In this document: positions 35,796 through 45,691 of the stretch, in pieces
Layout: every line of letters begins with the position of its first letter
Position numbering within the stretch: position 1 is the first letter of the stretch
Source of the DNA: Phormidium tenue FACHB-886
Lineage (GTDB): Bacteria > Cyanobacteriota > Cyanobacteriia > Elainellales > Elainellaceae
Length of the DNA stretch: 64,000 nt
Assembly: GCF_014764505.1 (NCBI RefSeq)
Contig: NZ_JACXWX010000024.1
Coordinates: forward strand, 1-64,000
Direction: 5' to 3'
Notes under the pieces: model-generated
Databases searched by the model: none
The model's input: the letters and a program-made list of their open reading frames with translations, nothing else
Told to the model about the DNA's origin: nothing
Made by a program: the position numbers and the translations under genes

Positions 35796-38700
35796 CTATT
35801 GATCTTGACCCTGCACTTCTTCCTCACTCACTCCTCCACCCAGGTTTGCCACCATTTGGATCAATTGAACCGGGTTAATCGGTTTAGCCATGTGCATCTG
35901 AAACCCAGCATCGATCGCCTGTTGCTGTTCTCGATCGCTGACATAAGCTGTAATTGCTGCTGCCGGAATCTGCCCTCCAGCTTCCGCGTCCAGCGCTCTC
36001 ACCTGGCGAATCAGAGCAAACCCATCTTCATCAGGCATCCCAATATCAGCCAAAAGCACGTCATATCGACTAGGCTCGCCAGTCAAAGCCTCGATCGCTT
36101 CTCTAACCGAAGTAACTGTCTCAACTTCTGCTCCTACAGTTTCTAAGATGTACTTCATCAGATCGAGAATAGCTACCTCGTCGTCAACCACCAAAATATG
36201 CAAGCCCACTAGTGAGAGAACTTCCTGGTTGATGTATTCTGAAGGCTCCTCTGCTGTGGTTTCTAAGTTACTTGGCAGTGTAACCTCTGGAGGCGTTGAG
36301 TGGAGAGGAAGGCTCACAGTAACTGTGGTTCCTTGCCCTTCGCCAGGGCTTTCAGCTCGCACTGTGCCCCCATGCAGTTCCACGATATGCCGAACGATCG
36401 CCAAGCCTAAGCCCAACCCCTGGCTTGTTTTAGTTGTGCTAGAATCGCCTTGACGGAAGCGATCGAATACGTAAGGTAACAACTCTGCCGGGATGCCTTG
36501 TCCCGTGTCGCTGACTTGAATTTCAGCATAGGTATGCACGGGTGCCACTGTGATTTCTACTCGTCCACCGGGGGGGGTGAACTTAATTGCGTTAGAAAGT
36601 AAATTCCACAGCACTTGCTGTAAGCGATCGCTATCGCCCACAATAGTTGCAGTGTTTAGCTGTGGAACGATTTGAATTGTTTTTGCCTCAGCAGCGAGTT
36701 GAACCGATTCGATCGTGAGATTCACAAGGGAGACCAGATCCAGCAGTCTCGTGTTGAGGTGCAGCTTGCCGTTGGTGATGCGGGCAAGATCCAGCATGTC
36801 CTCAATCAGTTGAGATTGTGCCCTGGCACTCCGTTCGATGAATTCTAGCGCCCGGGTGACGGTTGCCTCATCGAGCTGCCGGTTGCGAAGTAGTTGCGAC
36901 CACCCCAGCATGGCACTTAACGGGTTGCGGAGTTCATGGGATAGGTTCGACAAAAATTCATCTTTGGCGCGGTTGGCAGCTTCTGACTGCTGACGAGCAG
37001 CCTGTTCCTGGCTCAGGAGTTGCGATCGCTCGGCTTCAAACTGCTTGCGCTCGGTGCTGTCTTCGATCGCCAACAGAATTCGTTGAGTTTCCCCGGTCTG
37101 AATAATCCTCCAGGCATTCAGCAGCATGATTTTGTGTCCAATCCGCTCAAAATCATGCTCCACCTCAAAGTTTTGCAGATTTGTATTGTTAATCAAAACA
37201 TCTTCCAGGAGCGACCGCAGTCCGGGAATATTCCACTGACCGTTGCCCAAATCAAACAGTAGCGTCTGCGTGGTTTCGGGGGGAGCTACCTGAAACGTGT
37301 CATAGAACGCTCGGTTGGCAGTATTCACCCGAAAATCAGACTCCAGCACAACCAGCGGCACTTGCACTGTTTCGACGATCGCTTCGGCGTAATTCCGGGC
37401 TGCTTCGAGGGTGTCAGCGCTGCGCTTGAGAGCGTCAATATCCAGCAGCACCAGCACCACGCCATCGATCTGGTTTTCGGTGGTGCGATAGGGTCGCATC
37501 CGCAACGTATACCAATGCCCTCCCTGGGTTTGCACTTCTACCTCCTTCACGCTCAAGGTTTCCAGCACCTCCAATAGCAGCGGCTCTAAGTTTGGAATGT
37601 TGAGATTGGCTCTGATGTCGCTCAGGGGGCGTCCGGCATCCCCCGGAATGAAGTTGAATAAACGCTGTGCCATCGGTGTGAAGCGGCGAATGCGTAAGTC
37701 GTTGGTCAACATCAGAATGGGGATGTTGATGCTGCCAAGCAAATTGGTTAAATCGTTGTTGACCTGGTGCAATTCCCCGTTGCGGCTACGGAGTTCTTCA
37801 TTCGTGGTGTTTAGTTCTTCGTTGGTTGCCTGTATCTCTTCTTTGGCAGTTTCTAGCTCCTCATTGGTACTTTGCAGTTCCTCATTGCTTGACAAAATTT
37901 CTTCATTGGCAACTTTGAGGTCTTGATTGGTATATTCCTGCTCTTTAATAATGGCCTGCAAATATTCTTGAGTTGCGGCTCGTTCCTGATTGGCAGCGGC
38001 AAGTTCTTCTCTGAGTCGTGCGTTCTCCTGCTCTAACTCGCTCTGAGGCATATCAGAATTGCTCGGACTGGGGTTGCTAGCAGGGGGGATGTCTTCAAAC
38101 AGCACTAAAAAGCGGCGTTCTTCAGTCGGTGGAATTTTAAAGGGAATCACCTGAAGGTTAACAACTCTAAAGTGTTCACTCTCTTCTAGGCGGAGTCCGT
38201 TCTTGATGACAGGCAGTTCTTGCCGCTGGGCTTGATAGATAGCAGCCCGTACCTCGACCAGTAAGCCATCCCTTAATAAGTTGAATAGGTTGAGGTTCGC
38301 AACTCCAGAGGCCAGTTTTAGATAGCGATCGACGTTTCCCCGAAATTGCAGCACCTGCATTTTATCGTCAAGTACCGCTCCCACTGGAGCGTAATAGTTA
38401 GCAATCAGGTGATCGATCTTTTGCTCTAGGTCAAATTCTTCAGTTGGAGCAGAGATTGGCTGGCGATCGTTCGCCTTCGGCAACGGATAGCGGCTAGGAA
38501 TGAACGAAAATATCGGACGAGTGGCGGTGAGATTCTTGGCGTAAAGTTTGTATTTTTTCTCGATCAACGTAAAAAAGTCTGACGCTTGACCAATGCTCTC
38601 GGAGGTGCCCAGCAGCAGAAAGCCGGTCGGATTAAGACTGTAATGGAAGATCGGCATAATCCGCTTTTGCAGCGCATCTCCCAAATAGATCAGCACGTTG

Positions 38701-39998
38701 CGGCAGCTAATCAAATCAAGATTAGAAAACGGCGGATCGCTGCCTAAATTCTGGCGGGCAAACACACAGAGTTCACGCACCGCCTTATTAATTTGAAACC
38801 GATCGCCCTCAATGGTATGAAAAAACCGACGGCGGCGCGCAGTTGACACTTCCACCATCTGATTCTCGGCATAAATGCCTGCTCTAGCTTTGTCGATCGA
38901 GACTTCGCTGATATCTGTCGCAAAAATCTGGATCGGGAATTGGACAGACTGATCCTCCAAAAATTCCAGCAGGCAGATGGCGATCGAATACACTTCTTCG
39001 CCTGTCGAACAGCCTGCCACCCAGATCCGAATGGGCACATCAGCAGACTTGTTTTGCGCAATCGTAGGAAAAACTCGCTCTTTCAACAGGTCGAACGCTT
39101 CCGAATCTCGGAAAAAGCTAGTCACATGGATCAAAATTTCTTCATACAGCGCTTTGACCTCAGCCGGATGCGCTTGCAGATAGACAGCATAATTTTCCAG
39201 CTGTTCCAACTTATACAGCAGCATTCGTCGCTGAATCCGCCGGTCGATCGTGTTGGGCTTATAGCGACTAAAGTCAACTCCTGTGTACGATCGCAGCAAG
39301 GCAAAAATCGTCGCCAGGGCATCGGCAGGTTGAGGCAATTCCTCTGCCAAGCTGGATAGCTGTGAGTGGTCCAACATCGGATTGCGGCTCAGGTTAGCCA
39401 GCTCTTCAGCAATTTTTGCGGGCGGCAGCACAAAATCAACATCACCCGTGGCAACTGCCGTATTGGGCATACTATCGAATTGGGCGGTGTCTTTGCATTG
39501 AGCAAATGTAACCCCGCCGGCTGCCTTGATTGCTTTCAACCCCAACGATCCATCGCCATCTAACCCCGATAAAACGACGGCGATCGCTTTGTGCCCGCGA
39601 TCGGCTGCCAGTGAAGCAAAAAAAGCATCTCCCGGCATATACCTGCCAAATACCTTCTCCCGGGGCGACAGTTGTAGCACACCGCTTGAGAGCACCATTT
39701 TGGTATTAGGCGGAATCACATAAACTTGGTTCGGCTCTACGGTGGTGTTGTTCTGTACTTCGCGGACTGATAGTTGTGTGGCTCTATTGAGAATCTCGCT
39801 CAGCAAGCTCTCGTGATCAGGCGCTAAGTGCTGAATCAGCACAAATGCCATCCCTGTATCGATTGGAAGATGACTGAGTAACTGCGTAAAGGCTTCTAAC
39901 CCTCCCGCAGAGGCAGCTACTCCCACAATGGGAAAAGGTGCCTCGATTGGCTCCCCAGTTAATTCAAACATTGGTGGTTGTGAGGAGTCAGAAGGCAT
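35796..39998 (-). CDS. CheB-CheR-PAS-PAS-kinase-receiver fusion protein
   Basis: 1400 residues, a single polypeptide. CheB methylesterase (about 20-205: GVAASAGGLEAFTQLLSHLP with the Ser, FVLIQHLAPDHESLLSEIL with the His, LSGLDGDGSLGLKAIKAAGG with the Asp). CheR methyltransferase (215-480: SFFRDSEAFDLLKERVFPTI, IRIWVAGCSTGEEVYSIAIC). A long coiled coil (about 650-730, NEEILSSNEELQSTNEELET). Two PAS regions (735-990). HisKA with FLSNLSHELRNPLSAMLGWS. ATPase (LWNLLSNAIKFTPPGG, GQGIPAELLPYVFDRFR, GLGLGLAIVRHIVELHGG). C-terminal receiver (LLADIGMPDEDG). Such fusions are known in cyanobacteria and proteobacteria, usually without a CheA next door, as here. Its targets are unknown. Confidence 0.92.
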   Translation of the reverse strand: MPSDSSQPPMFELTGEPIEAPFPIVGVAASAGGLEAFTQLLSHLPIDTGMAFVLIQHLAPDHESLLSEILNRATQLSVREVQNNTTVEPNQVYVIPPNTKMVLSSGVLQLSPREKVFGRYMPGDAFFASLAADRGHKAIAVVLSGLDGDGSLGLKAIKAAGGVTFAQCKDTAQFDSMPNTAVATGDVDFVLPPAKIAEELANLSRNPMLDHSQLSSLAEELPQPADALATIFALLRSYTGVDFSRYKPNTIDRRIQRRMLLYKLEQLENYAVYLQAHPAEVKALYEEILIHVTSFFRDSEAFDLLKERVFPTIAQNKSADVPIRIWVAGCSTGEEVYSIAICLLEFLEDQSVQFPIQIFATDISEVSIDKARAGIYAENQMVEVSTARRRRFFHTIEGDRFQINKAVRELCVFARQNLGSDPPFSNLDLISCRNVLIYLGDALQKRIMPIFHYSLNPTGFLLLGTSESIGQASDFFTLIEKKYKLYAKNLTATRPIFSFIPSRYPLPKANDRQPISAPTEEFDLEQKIDHLIANYYAPVGAVLDDKMQVLQFRGNVDRYLKLASGVANLNLFNLLRDGLLVEVRAAIYQAQRQELPVIKNGLRLEESEHFRVVNLQVIPFKIPPTEERRFLVLFEDIPPASNPSPSNSDMPQSELEQENARLREELAAANQERAATQEYLQAIIKEQEYTNQDLKVANEEILSSNEELQSTNEELETAKEEIQATNEELNTTNEELRSRNGELHQVNNDLTNLLGSINIPILMLTNDLRIRRFTPMAQRLFNFIPGDAGRPLSDIRANLNIPNLEPLLLEVLETLSVKEVEVQTQGGHWYTLRMRPYRTTENQIDGVVLVLLDIDALKRSADTLEAARNYAEAIVETVQVPLVVLESDFRVNTANRAFYDTFQVAPPETTQTLLFDLGNGQWNIPGLRSLLEDVLINNTNLQNFEVEHDFERIGHKIMLLNAWRIIQTGETQRILLAIEDSTERKQFEAERSQLLSQEQAARQQSEAANRAKDEFLSNLSHELRNPLSAMLGWSQLLRNRQLDEATVTRALEFIERSARAQSQLIEDMLDLARITNGKLHLNTRLLDLVSLVNLTIESVQLAAEAKTIQIVPQLNTATIVGDSDRLQQVLWNLLSNAIKFTPPGGRVEITVAPVHTYAEIQVSDTGQGIPAELLPYVFDRFRQGDSSTTKTSQGLGLGLAIVRHIVELHGGTVRAESPGEGQGTTVTVSLPLHSTPPEVTLPSNLETTAEEPSEYINQEVLSLVGLHILVVDDEVAILDLMKYILETVGAEVETVTSVREAIEALTGEPSRYDVLLADIGMPDEDGFALIRQVRALDAEAGGQIPAAAITAYVSDREQQQAIDAGFQMHMAKPINPVQLIQMVANLGGGVSEEEVQGQDQ

Positions 39999-40642
39999 GG
40001 GCTAAATCGGTACTTCAGTGTGGCAACTATCCTCTTTACTCTAAGACGGTTTACTCGATCGCGCCTATTAAACTTTGAGTAAAAGCTGTAACGTAACCCT
40101 CTCAATCCTGAATCAATCGTCTAAATGGTAAGGTTCAAACTAGTGAAACTATTATTGACCACCACCTAATTCTCAAAATTTGACATCATACAGCAAACGG
40201 AATTTAGCATAATCGAGCTATTGAAAAGTCTGTCTTTTACCAACGTGCAGTACTTCCAAAAGTGTTCTCAGTAGCACACAGTTTTAAGTAAACATTGAAA
40301 ACCCATAGCTTCTGTTCATGCCAGGCAAAAGCATAAGACTAATAACCTCAAATAGAGATTGATTTTTTGAATGAATGGTGAGGTAATGCTCTAGAGATTG
40401 GAAATGAGAGAGAATCAGAGGAGTTCTCTATTCTGTGCCGGTAAATGATACTAGAACCTGTTCTGTGACCGTTATGAGTGTGGATTAGCCATCTAATTCC
40501 CCAGCCACACCTCTAGAACACTACCCGGTTGACTACAGTATAGTGTATTATGATTGTAGTATCTCAACTACAATTCCGAGCTTGGGATTGTTTTCCTTGG
40601 GAACAGCCGACGCGATCGGCTGGAGTTTCAACAGAAGCAGAG
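39999..40642. other. intergenic region, 640 bp
   Basis: Between divergent genes; it should carry their promoters. Around 40532-40559, ACTACA and TGTAGT stand 17 bases apart in a nearly symmetric stretch upstream of the GNAT gene, a possible operator. Nothing else was noticed. Confidence 0.35.
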
Positions 40643-41128
40643 ATGAACATGCAGATTGAACCCTACAACGCTGATCACCTGGATGCCGTCGTTCGGCTTT
40701 CGCTGCAAGCCTGGACTCCGGTGTTTGAGTCGCTTCAGAACGCAATGGACGCAGAGGTATACCAGGCGTTCTATCCCAATGGCTGGCGCGTCAGCCAGCA
40801 AAAGGCTGTCGAGGAAGTTTGTAGTGCAAAAGACACGCCTGTATGGGTTGCGATCGACGCGGATTCAATCGTCGGCTTTGTTGCTGTGAGACTTCACTTA
40901 GAGGACAGCATGGGTGAAATTTATATGGTTGCAGTCGATCCAGATTTTCAGGGGCGCGGCATTGGCAGTGCGCTGATCGAATTCGCGATCGCGCAGATGA
41001 AAGCTGCTGGAATGTCGATCGCGATGGTTGAAACCGGAGGTGATCCCGGTCATGCTGCAGCGCGTCACACCTATGAAAAGGCCGGCTTCGGGCTGCTTCC
41101 AATCGCCAGATACTTCAAGACGCTCTAG
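40643..41128 (+). CDS. GNAT-family acetyltransferase
   Basis: About 161 residues from the ATG at 40643; the frame is open further up but that part reads unlike a protein. Core motifs: IVGFVAVRLHLEDSMGEIYM, VAVDPDFQGRGIGSALIEFA (acetyl-CoA loop QGRGIG) and GDPGHAAARHTYEKAGFGLL. It transfers an acetyl group from acetyl-CoA to an amine of a small molecule or protein; substrate unknown. Cytosolic. Confidence 0.85.
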   Translation: MNMQIEPYNADHLDAVVRLSLQAWTPVFESLQNAMDAEVYQAFYPNGWRVSQQKAVEEVCSAKDTPVWVAIDADSIVGFVAVRLHLEDSMGEIYMVAVDPDFQGRGIGSALIEFAIAQMKAAGMSIAMVETGGDPGHAAARHTYEKAGFGLLPIARYFKTL

Positions 41129-41207
41129 CTGCCGATCATGCTCAAAAGAATCGACCCTATTTACCTCTTGGGTTCCGATTCTTTGCGGCTTCCTGTGCGT
41201 CGAGTTC

Positions 41208-41241
41208 GATTGTGGGTGAACTGTGATTGTGGGTGAACTGT
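41208..41241. repeat. 17-bp direct repeat, two copies
   Basis: GATTGTGGGTGAACTGT occurs twice head to tail, just before the GNAT relic at 41246. Confidence 0.8.
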
Positions 41242-41245
41242 GATT

Positions 41246-41364
41246 GGGGTGCTGCCCAGTTTTACCGCAGTTGCGGCTTCAGCGACACAGGAACCACTGC
41301 TGTCTTTCCAGCTAAGCCCGATGCCGTTGAACAGGAGCTGGAATACGAATTTTTCAGAGCTTGA
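41246..41364 (+). pseudogene. C-terminal scrap of a GNAT acetyltransferase
   Basis: Plus strand reads GAAQFYRSCGFSDTGTTAVF, PAKPDAVEQELEYEFFRA then TGA, which is the last strand-helix-strand of a GNAT protein (A..FYRSCGF). Nothing of the acetyl-CoA loop is left upstream. Confidence 0.6.
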
Positions 41365-41394
41365 GGTAAGTCTTAACTCGGTTCAGTGAGGTTC

Positions 41395-41721
41395 CTGTCG
41401 AAATAAAGGCAATGTAATTATCGGTTCGCAGCAGCACACTAAACGGTCGTGCGCTCGAAAGTACTTCCTCCAAATTCAAGCCCAAGCGCTTGTCTGACTA
41501 GACTGTTTGGACCGTCGCACCCAACGAGATACTTGGCTTCAATTTGTTGAGATATTTCATCCGCAGCTTTGATATGCGCCGTTACCTTCTCATCTGTTTG
41601 CGAAAAACTGACAAGTTCGGTTTGCCAGCGAACGGTTTTGCCTAATGCGAGATCGAGTCAACTGACAAGCCAGCGCCAGTCCGGTTGAACCTGCTCCAAT
41701 GATCAATACGTCAGTTTTCAT
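41395..41721 (-). pseudogene. FAD-dependent aromatic monooxygenase remnant
   Basis: Begins with MKTDVLIIGAGSTGLALACQ at 41721 (dinucleotide-binding GxGxxG), loses a large piece after LTRSRI, and resumes in another frame with AKYLVGCDGPNSLVRQALGL and EFGGSTFERTT, the DG motif region of PheA/TfdB-type hydroxylases. The C-terminal half is absent. The intact family member is around 400-550 residues. Confidence 0.72.
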
Positions 41722-41826
41722 GAATATCCCTCAAAAGGGTGATGAGCCAACAGCCCATTGCTGGCTGCAATCACTCGTTTATAAGCAAGTAGCCGTTCAT
41801 CGGCACGAAATTGCCAACCGCCCGAC

Positions 41827-42510
41827 CTACCACAGTAAGGGAATCAGCCGATATTGAGTTTTCTTCGTGTAGGCATCGTAGCCTGCAAGGTCTTGTCTCA
41901 AAACCTTTTCTTCAAGCAAAATTCGGATTATCAGTAACCCGCTCGGAACGATCGCAAACAAAGCCGCCGCATACGATTCCAACCAGAGCGGCATTCCAAT
42001 CATGGTTAAAATTGCCCCGGCATACATAGGGTGCCGCACTACACCATACACTCCGGTATCAATCACTGTTTGATGTCTTTCCGTTTGCACCTTGACGACA
42101 GGGATGGCAAAGGAATTGGCTTGAAACGATAGCGCAATGATGATCCACCCTATCAGAAATACGAGCAAGCCTAACGTTGATGCGATCGCTCCAGGTTCTG
42201 CCAACCAGTGCCATCGAAACACATCGATCGGAATGAGGAGAATCACGCCACAGTAAAGCAAAACCAGCACGACGACGAGAATTTTGTCTGCTAGCGGTTG
42301 CCCTTCCTGAATGGGTGGCTTGAACCGTTCGTTGAGCAAGTCTTGATTGTTGCGAAAGACTAAAACAAGCGTTACGACAGTTGCGATGGCAATGGTACTG
42401 AGAAACACCCAAGCCCGCCACCAGTCCCATGTTCCTGCAGGTAAAAAGAGGAGTCCTCCGTAGAGAGCAAGGATGTAGAGAAGACTCAGTATGACTTTGA
42501 AAGCAAACAT
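41827..42510 (-). CDS. isoprenylcysteine carboxyl methyltransferase-like membrane protein
   Basis: 227 residues. Five or so hydrophobic segments (residues 2-25, 33-52, 77-97, 110-130, 168-195), then the C-terminal motif GVYGVVRHPMYAGAILTMIG and EEKVLRQDLAGYDAYTKKTQ that ICMT, PEMT and NnrU-like proteins use to bind S-adenosylmethionine at the membrane. Bacterial members methylate lipids or small compounds, and this one's substrate is unknown. The weak ribosome site is GAGAGAAAG. Confidence 0.8.
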   Translation of the reverse strand: MFAFKVILSLLYILALYGGLLFLPAGTWDWWRAWVFLSTIAIATVVTLVLVFRNNQDLLNERFKPPIQEGQPLADKILVVVLVLLYCGVILLIPIDVFRWHWLAEPGAIASTLGLLVFLIGWIIIALSFQANSFAIPVVKVQTERHQTVIDTGVYGVVRHPMYAGAILTMIGMPLWLESYAAALFAIVPSGLLIIRILLEEKVLRQDLAGYDAYTKKTQYRLIPLLW

Positions 42511-43118
42511 AATGACTTTCTCTCAAAGATAAATTTCGATGCTAAGAGAACCGAGAAGACAAGTTGCAAAATCTATTGTTGAGGGCGATCGCTAGACCTG
42601 TCTGACAATCGTTCATACCGTCCTCCAAGGTGTTGAAGCGTTGGAACAGCAATGAACATCTACTCAGATCTTAGGAGTGATTCGCGCAAAGTGCAACTCC
42701 GTAGAAACGGCAGTTTAGCTAAAGTTACAAGCCTCCCTGATCTGAAAATCGTTCAATAAAAATCATTGTTCCTGTCGAAATGCTACAGTCTTGCTCGTCA
42801 TTGTTATAGAAAACATCGTTATAGAAAGCATCAAACATCTGCTTTTACTAAACTCGAAACAGGCAAATTCTATGAAATACACCATTGCACCGACTGTGGG
42901 CGCATTCGTGGAACAAACTGCAACAATCGCGGAAGCGAAAGGATTAGACCAGGGCATGGCAACTAGATGCCCTCTCGATCGAATTGATGGAAAATTATCA
43001 GTCTTATTGAGCACTGAAAGCTCACTTACTGAAGCAGTTAGGCTGTAAATTCGTGAATTCCTTTTCCAACTCGATCGAGATTTATCGGGTTTGGATATTA
43101 TCCCCGGTAAAGAATCAT
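42511..43118. other. intergenic region with a doubtful short ORF
   Basis: A 58-codon frame at 42872-43048 (plus; MKYTIAPTVGAFVEQTATIA start) is protein-like, but I recognise nothing in it. Around 42800-42840 GTTATAGAAAACATC and GTTATAGAAAGCATC form an imperfect tandem pair. Confidence 0.4.
42872..43048 (+). CDS. possible small protein
   Basis: 58 residues, no family recognised. It ends in RIDGKLSVLLSTESSLTEAV with TAA at 43046-43048. There is no clear ribosome-binding site. It is listed as tentative because the composition is not random. Confidence 0.25.
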   Translation: MKYTIAPTVGAFVEQTATIAEAKGLDQGMATRCPLDRIDGKLSVLLSTESSLTEAVRL

Positions 43119-43874
43119 TTACTTGTTAGCAGGGACCGTGAGCACTCCAGGAAACTCACTCCCAGGAGGAACTAAGGAACTACCATCCCACTTTTCGATT
43201 GCCTTGTTGGTCAAGATAGCTGGAGTTAGAGAACCATCTAGAATATCTAAGCGCTGAGCTTCGATCTTAGCCGTCTCCAGCTCTGTTCTCTTACGCTCTA
43301 GCTCTTGCTTGGCAATCTGCCGACCTTCAATTGCTTCCTGCACATTGCTGTCTAATTCAAAACCTGTTACATCAAACCTTTGAAAGTCAATGAAGGATTT
43401 GCTGGACAAATCTTCTGTGACCACACTAGAGATCTCATCAGCAACCTGCTGCTGATTCTCGATGATGTAAGTGATGGGATACTTGGAAGCCACTTGCTTG
43501 ACAGCCGCCAGCAGGACAGGTTGCACAACCTTATCTACAATCTCATTGCTTGTACGAGCTACTGCAGCAAAAGCCACAGGAGCCTGATCAGGACTGATAG
43601 AGAGTGTAGCTGTTGCTGTGATCTTTACCCGCTGGCTGTCGTTGGTTAAAGAGGTGAACTCTTCAGGTCTCGCAATCAATCGGGTAGAGATCGTAGAGAC
43701 AGAACTGATAAATGGGGTAACGAGATGTAACCCAGGTGGCAATGCTTGAGCATTTACTTTTCCAAATGTAGATTTAACCCCGACTTCTCCTGAGTTGACT
43801 GTGACTGTACTAGAAAACACAACTAAAGCAACTAAGGCAAGTAGAATTCCGCCAATGTATGAAACCAATTTCAT
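43119..43874 (-). CDS. SPFH/prohibitin-family protein
   Basis: 251 residues. One N-terminal membrane anchor (SYIGGILLALVALVVFSSTV, residues 4-23), then the SPFH fold: TVNSGEVGVKSTFGKV, LPPGLHLVTPFISSVSTIST and LISPD-like strands. ADEISSVVTEDLSSKSFIDF and the charged helix KQELERKRTELETAKIEAQR are the prohibitin coiled coil. Family members form membrane rings that chaperone or organise proteases. No NfeD or FtsH gene is adjacent. Confidence 0.88.
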   Translation of the reverse strand: MKLVSYIGGILLALVALVVFSSTVTVNSGEVGVKSTFGKVNAQALPPGLHLVTPFISSVSTISTRLIARPEEFTSLTNDSQRVKITATATLSISPDQAPVAFAAVARTSNEIVDKVVQPVLLAAVKQVASKYPITYIIENQQQVADEISSVVTEDLSSKSFIDFQRFDVTGFELDSNVQEAIEGRQIAKQELERKRTELETAKIEAQRLDILDGSLTPAILTNKAIEKWDGSSLVPPGSEFPGVLTVPANK

Positions 43875-44484
43875 CCTGATTTACCTGAACGGTTAACGGT
43901 TGTTACTGCTGAGCTTGAAACTTACTAATCAAAGTTTCTTTTTGGGGAAAGCGTTTCTCTGCAAGATCAAACACTTCTAGCACAACTTTCCTCTCTACTT
44001 TAATAGAGTCTGTGCTATCTATATAAAAACTGCGATATTTCACAGTGTTTTGTACATTGTTCTGTATAAATTTAGGATAGTTTCTCTAACCTCAAAGAAA
44101 GCATTGTTGAGATGAACTACCGCCCTCCACCCTAATATGAAAATTATTACTGAGCCTTGAATCAGTACATTGCAGTTCTGGATCAAGTGTTGTGACTAGA
44201 TACTGTTGCCTTATTAGAGAACTCCTATCCTATCCGTAATTATCAATCTATCGCTCTGGTTAGGTACTCTTATCGATCGCTAGACAGTAGACTGCGGTTC
44301 GGCGCTATCGAGAAAATCATTACAGAAAGGGACACAGTAGCCGTTTGCTGTAAAGAGCATGGGTACTTCAGGAATTCCTTCCGAGGACAGGAGCCAACTA
44401 GCAAGACCTATGAAATCTCCTGAAAGCGCTATCTTGATTTATCCTCGAAGATGTACTCATCTATATTCAAAGGATGTACATGAG
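43875..44484. other. intergenic region, 610 bp
   Basis: Divergent promoter space for the SPFH and nudK genes. A short AT-rich patch (TATAAAAACTGCGATATTTC, 44022-44041) might be part of a promoter. No other feature was seen. Confidence 0.35.
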
Positions 44485-45066
44485 ATGGATATGAGCAACC
44501 GAATCCGCATCAAGAACGTAGAAACGCTCTCTGATGATTGGTATATTTTGAAGAAAACAACTTTTGACTACCAACGGGCGGATGGCACATGGCAAACAAT
44601 GAGCCGTGAAACCTACGATCGTGGAAACGGCGCAACTATTTTGCTATACAACAAGCTACAGAAAACAGTCATCCTCACCCGTCAATTTCGCTATCCAGCT
44701 TATGTAAATGGTCACCCTGGAATGCTGATTGAAGCCTGTGCTGGGCTGTTAGAGCAGGCTGACCCAGAAACCTGTATCAAACAGGAGACGGAGGAAGAAA
44801 CGGGCTATAGAATTAAAACCATTAGAAAAGTCTTTGAAGCATTTATGAGTCCTGGCTCTGTCACAGAAAAGCTATTCTTCTTCATCGGGGAGTACGAGCC
44901 GAAGGATCGAGCGGGGGCTGGAGGCGGTGTAGTCGCTGATGGCGAAGATATCGGTGTGCTTGAGCTTCCGTTTGAGAAAGCCCTGGAGATGATAGACACT
45001 GGTGAGATTGTTGATGGAAAGACAATCATGCTCTTGCAATACCTCAAACTGAAGGGCGTAATATAG
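44485..45066 (+). CDS. nudK: NudK-like GDP-mannose pyrophosphatase (Nudix)
   Basis: About 193 residues from the ATG at 44485; an in-frame ATG at 44491 is equally good, and the frame open back to 44359 is not family-like. YDRGNGATILLYNKLQKTVI, LTRQFRYPAYVNGHPGMLIE and ACAGLLEQADPETCIKQETE followed by EETGYRIKTIRKVFEAFMSP are close to E. coli NudK, as are GAGGGVVADGEDI and MIDTGEIVDGKTIMLLQYL. The catalytic Nudix box is present, with Gln where the motif Arg is expected. It would hydrolyse GDP-mannose or similar sugar nucleotides. Confidence 0.85.
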   Translation: MDMSNRIRIKNVETLSDDWYILKKTTFDYQRADGTWQTMSRETYDRGNGATILLYNKLQKTVILTRQFRYPAYVNGHPGMLIEACAGLLEQADPETCIKQETEEETGYRIKTIRKVFEAFMSPGSVTEKLFFFIGEYEPKDRAGAGGGVVADGEDIGVLELPFEKALEMIDTGEIVDGKTIMLLQYLKLKGVI

Positions 45067-45093
45067 CGATCTCCAACCGCGTAAGGTACTAGA

Positions 45094-45129
45094 TTTATGT
45101 GGTGTGCTGCGTGCGGCACACCACATAAA
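45094..45129. terminator. perfect hairpin after nudK
   Basis: TTTATGTGGTGTGC and GCACACCACATAAA, 14-bp arms around an 8-base loop, 28 bp behind the nudK stop. A-rich rather than T-rich on the plus-strand exit side, so it is atypical as a Rho-independent terminator. Confidence 0.55.
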
Positions 45130-45177
45130 AGCTCAGGATGTAGCCGCATTTCTTTAAGGCTAACGCTCTAAATCTTC

Positions 45178-45360
45178 TAGATTTCTGCAGTCACAAGATG
45201 TCCAATAACTGCCTGAACTACTTTGGCTAAGTCAAGATCGCCTCTAAGCGAACTGAGAGCATCTTGAATTGATTGACGTCGTTTAGACCGCAAGCGAAAG
45301 CGGACGTCCTTAGCCAGCTCAGATAGTAGCAATGCCTGCACCAGCACTGCTTCTCGCTCA
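45178..45360 (-). pseudogene. possible small-gene fragment
   Basis: The minus strand reads LVQALLLSELAKDVRFRLRS, KRRQSIQDALSSLRGDLDLA and KVVQAVIGHLVTAEI then TAG, a clean amphipathic helical sequence that looks like the C-terminal end of a protein. There is an upstream TGA and no ATG (a GTG start at about 45345 is possible). Family unknown. Confidence 0.3.
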
Positions 45361-45691
45361 AATCAAGGAAAAGCTTGCTCATGAATGCAAAAGCAAGGGC
45401 GATAAATATTGCAAAATCTTTACAATCCTGGGTTCTCTCTGTTTAGTTGAAATAAACCAGGGATACCCGATCTTTTCTGACATTTGATCTGACTATTTCC
45501 GGCTGGCGAACCTGGCTATATTTCTTATGCTAGATGAGTAGGAATCAGCTACGAATGGTTTACAGCCTTTAGTGACTTTCTTGAATCAGTTAGAAGCGAT
45601 CAAATGAAATTTATTGAGGATATTGCTATTTTTCAATTATTGGAACACAGTTAGGCGATAAATACACAAACCGTTAGGATTAGGAGAGACC
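45361..45691. other. intergenic region
   Basis: About 330 bp upstream of the glutathionyl-hydroquinone reductase gene, whose ribosome site AGGAGAG stands 6 bp before its ATG. Nothing else was recognised. Confidence 0.4.

Noticed and set aside
40520-40560. Strong sigma-70 promoter before the GNAT gene
   Set aside because: TTGACT is there, but no -10 box at 16-18 bp spacing.
44359-44484. N-terminal extension of NudK
   Set aside because: The extra 42 residues are not family-like, and ATG 44485/44491 match NudK starts.
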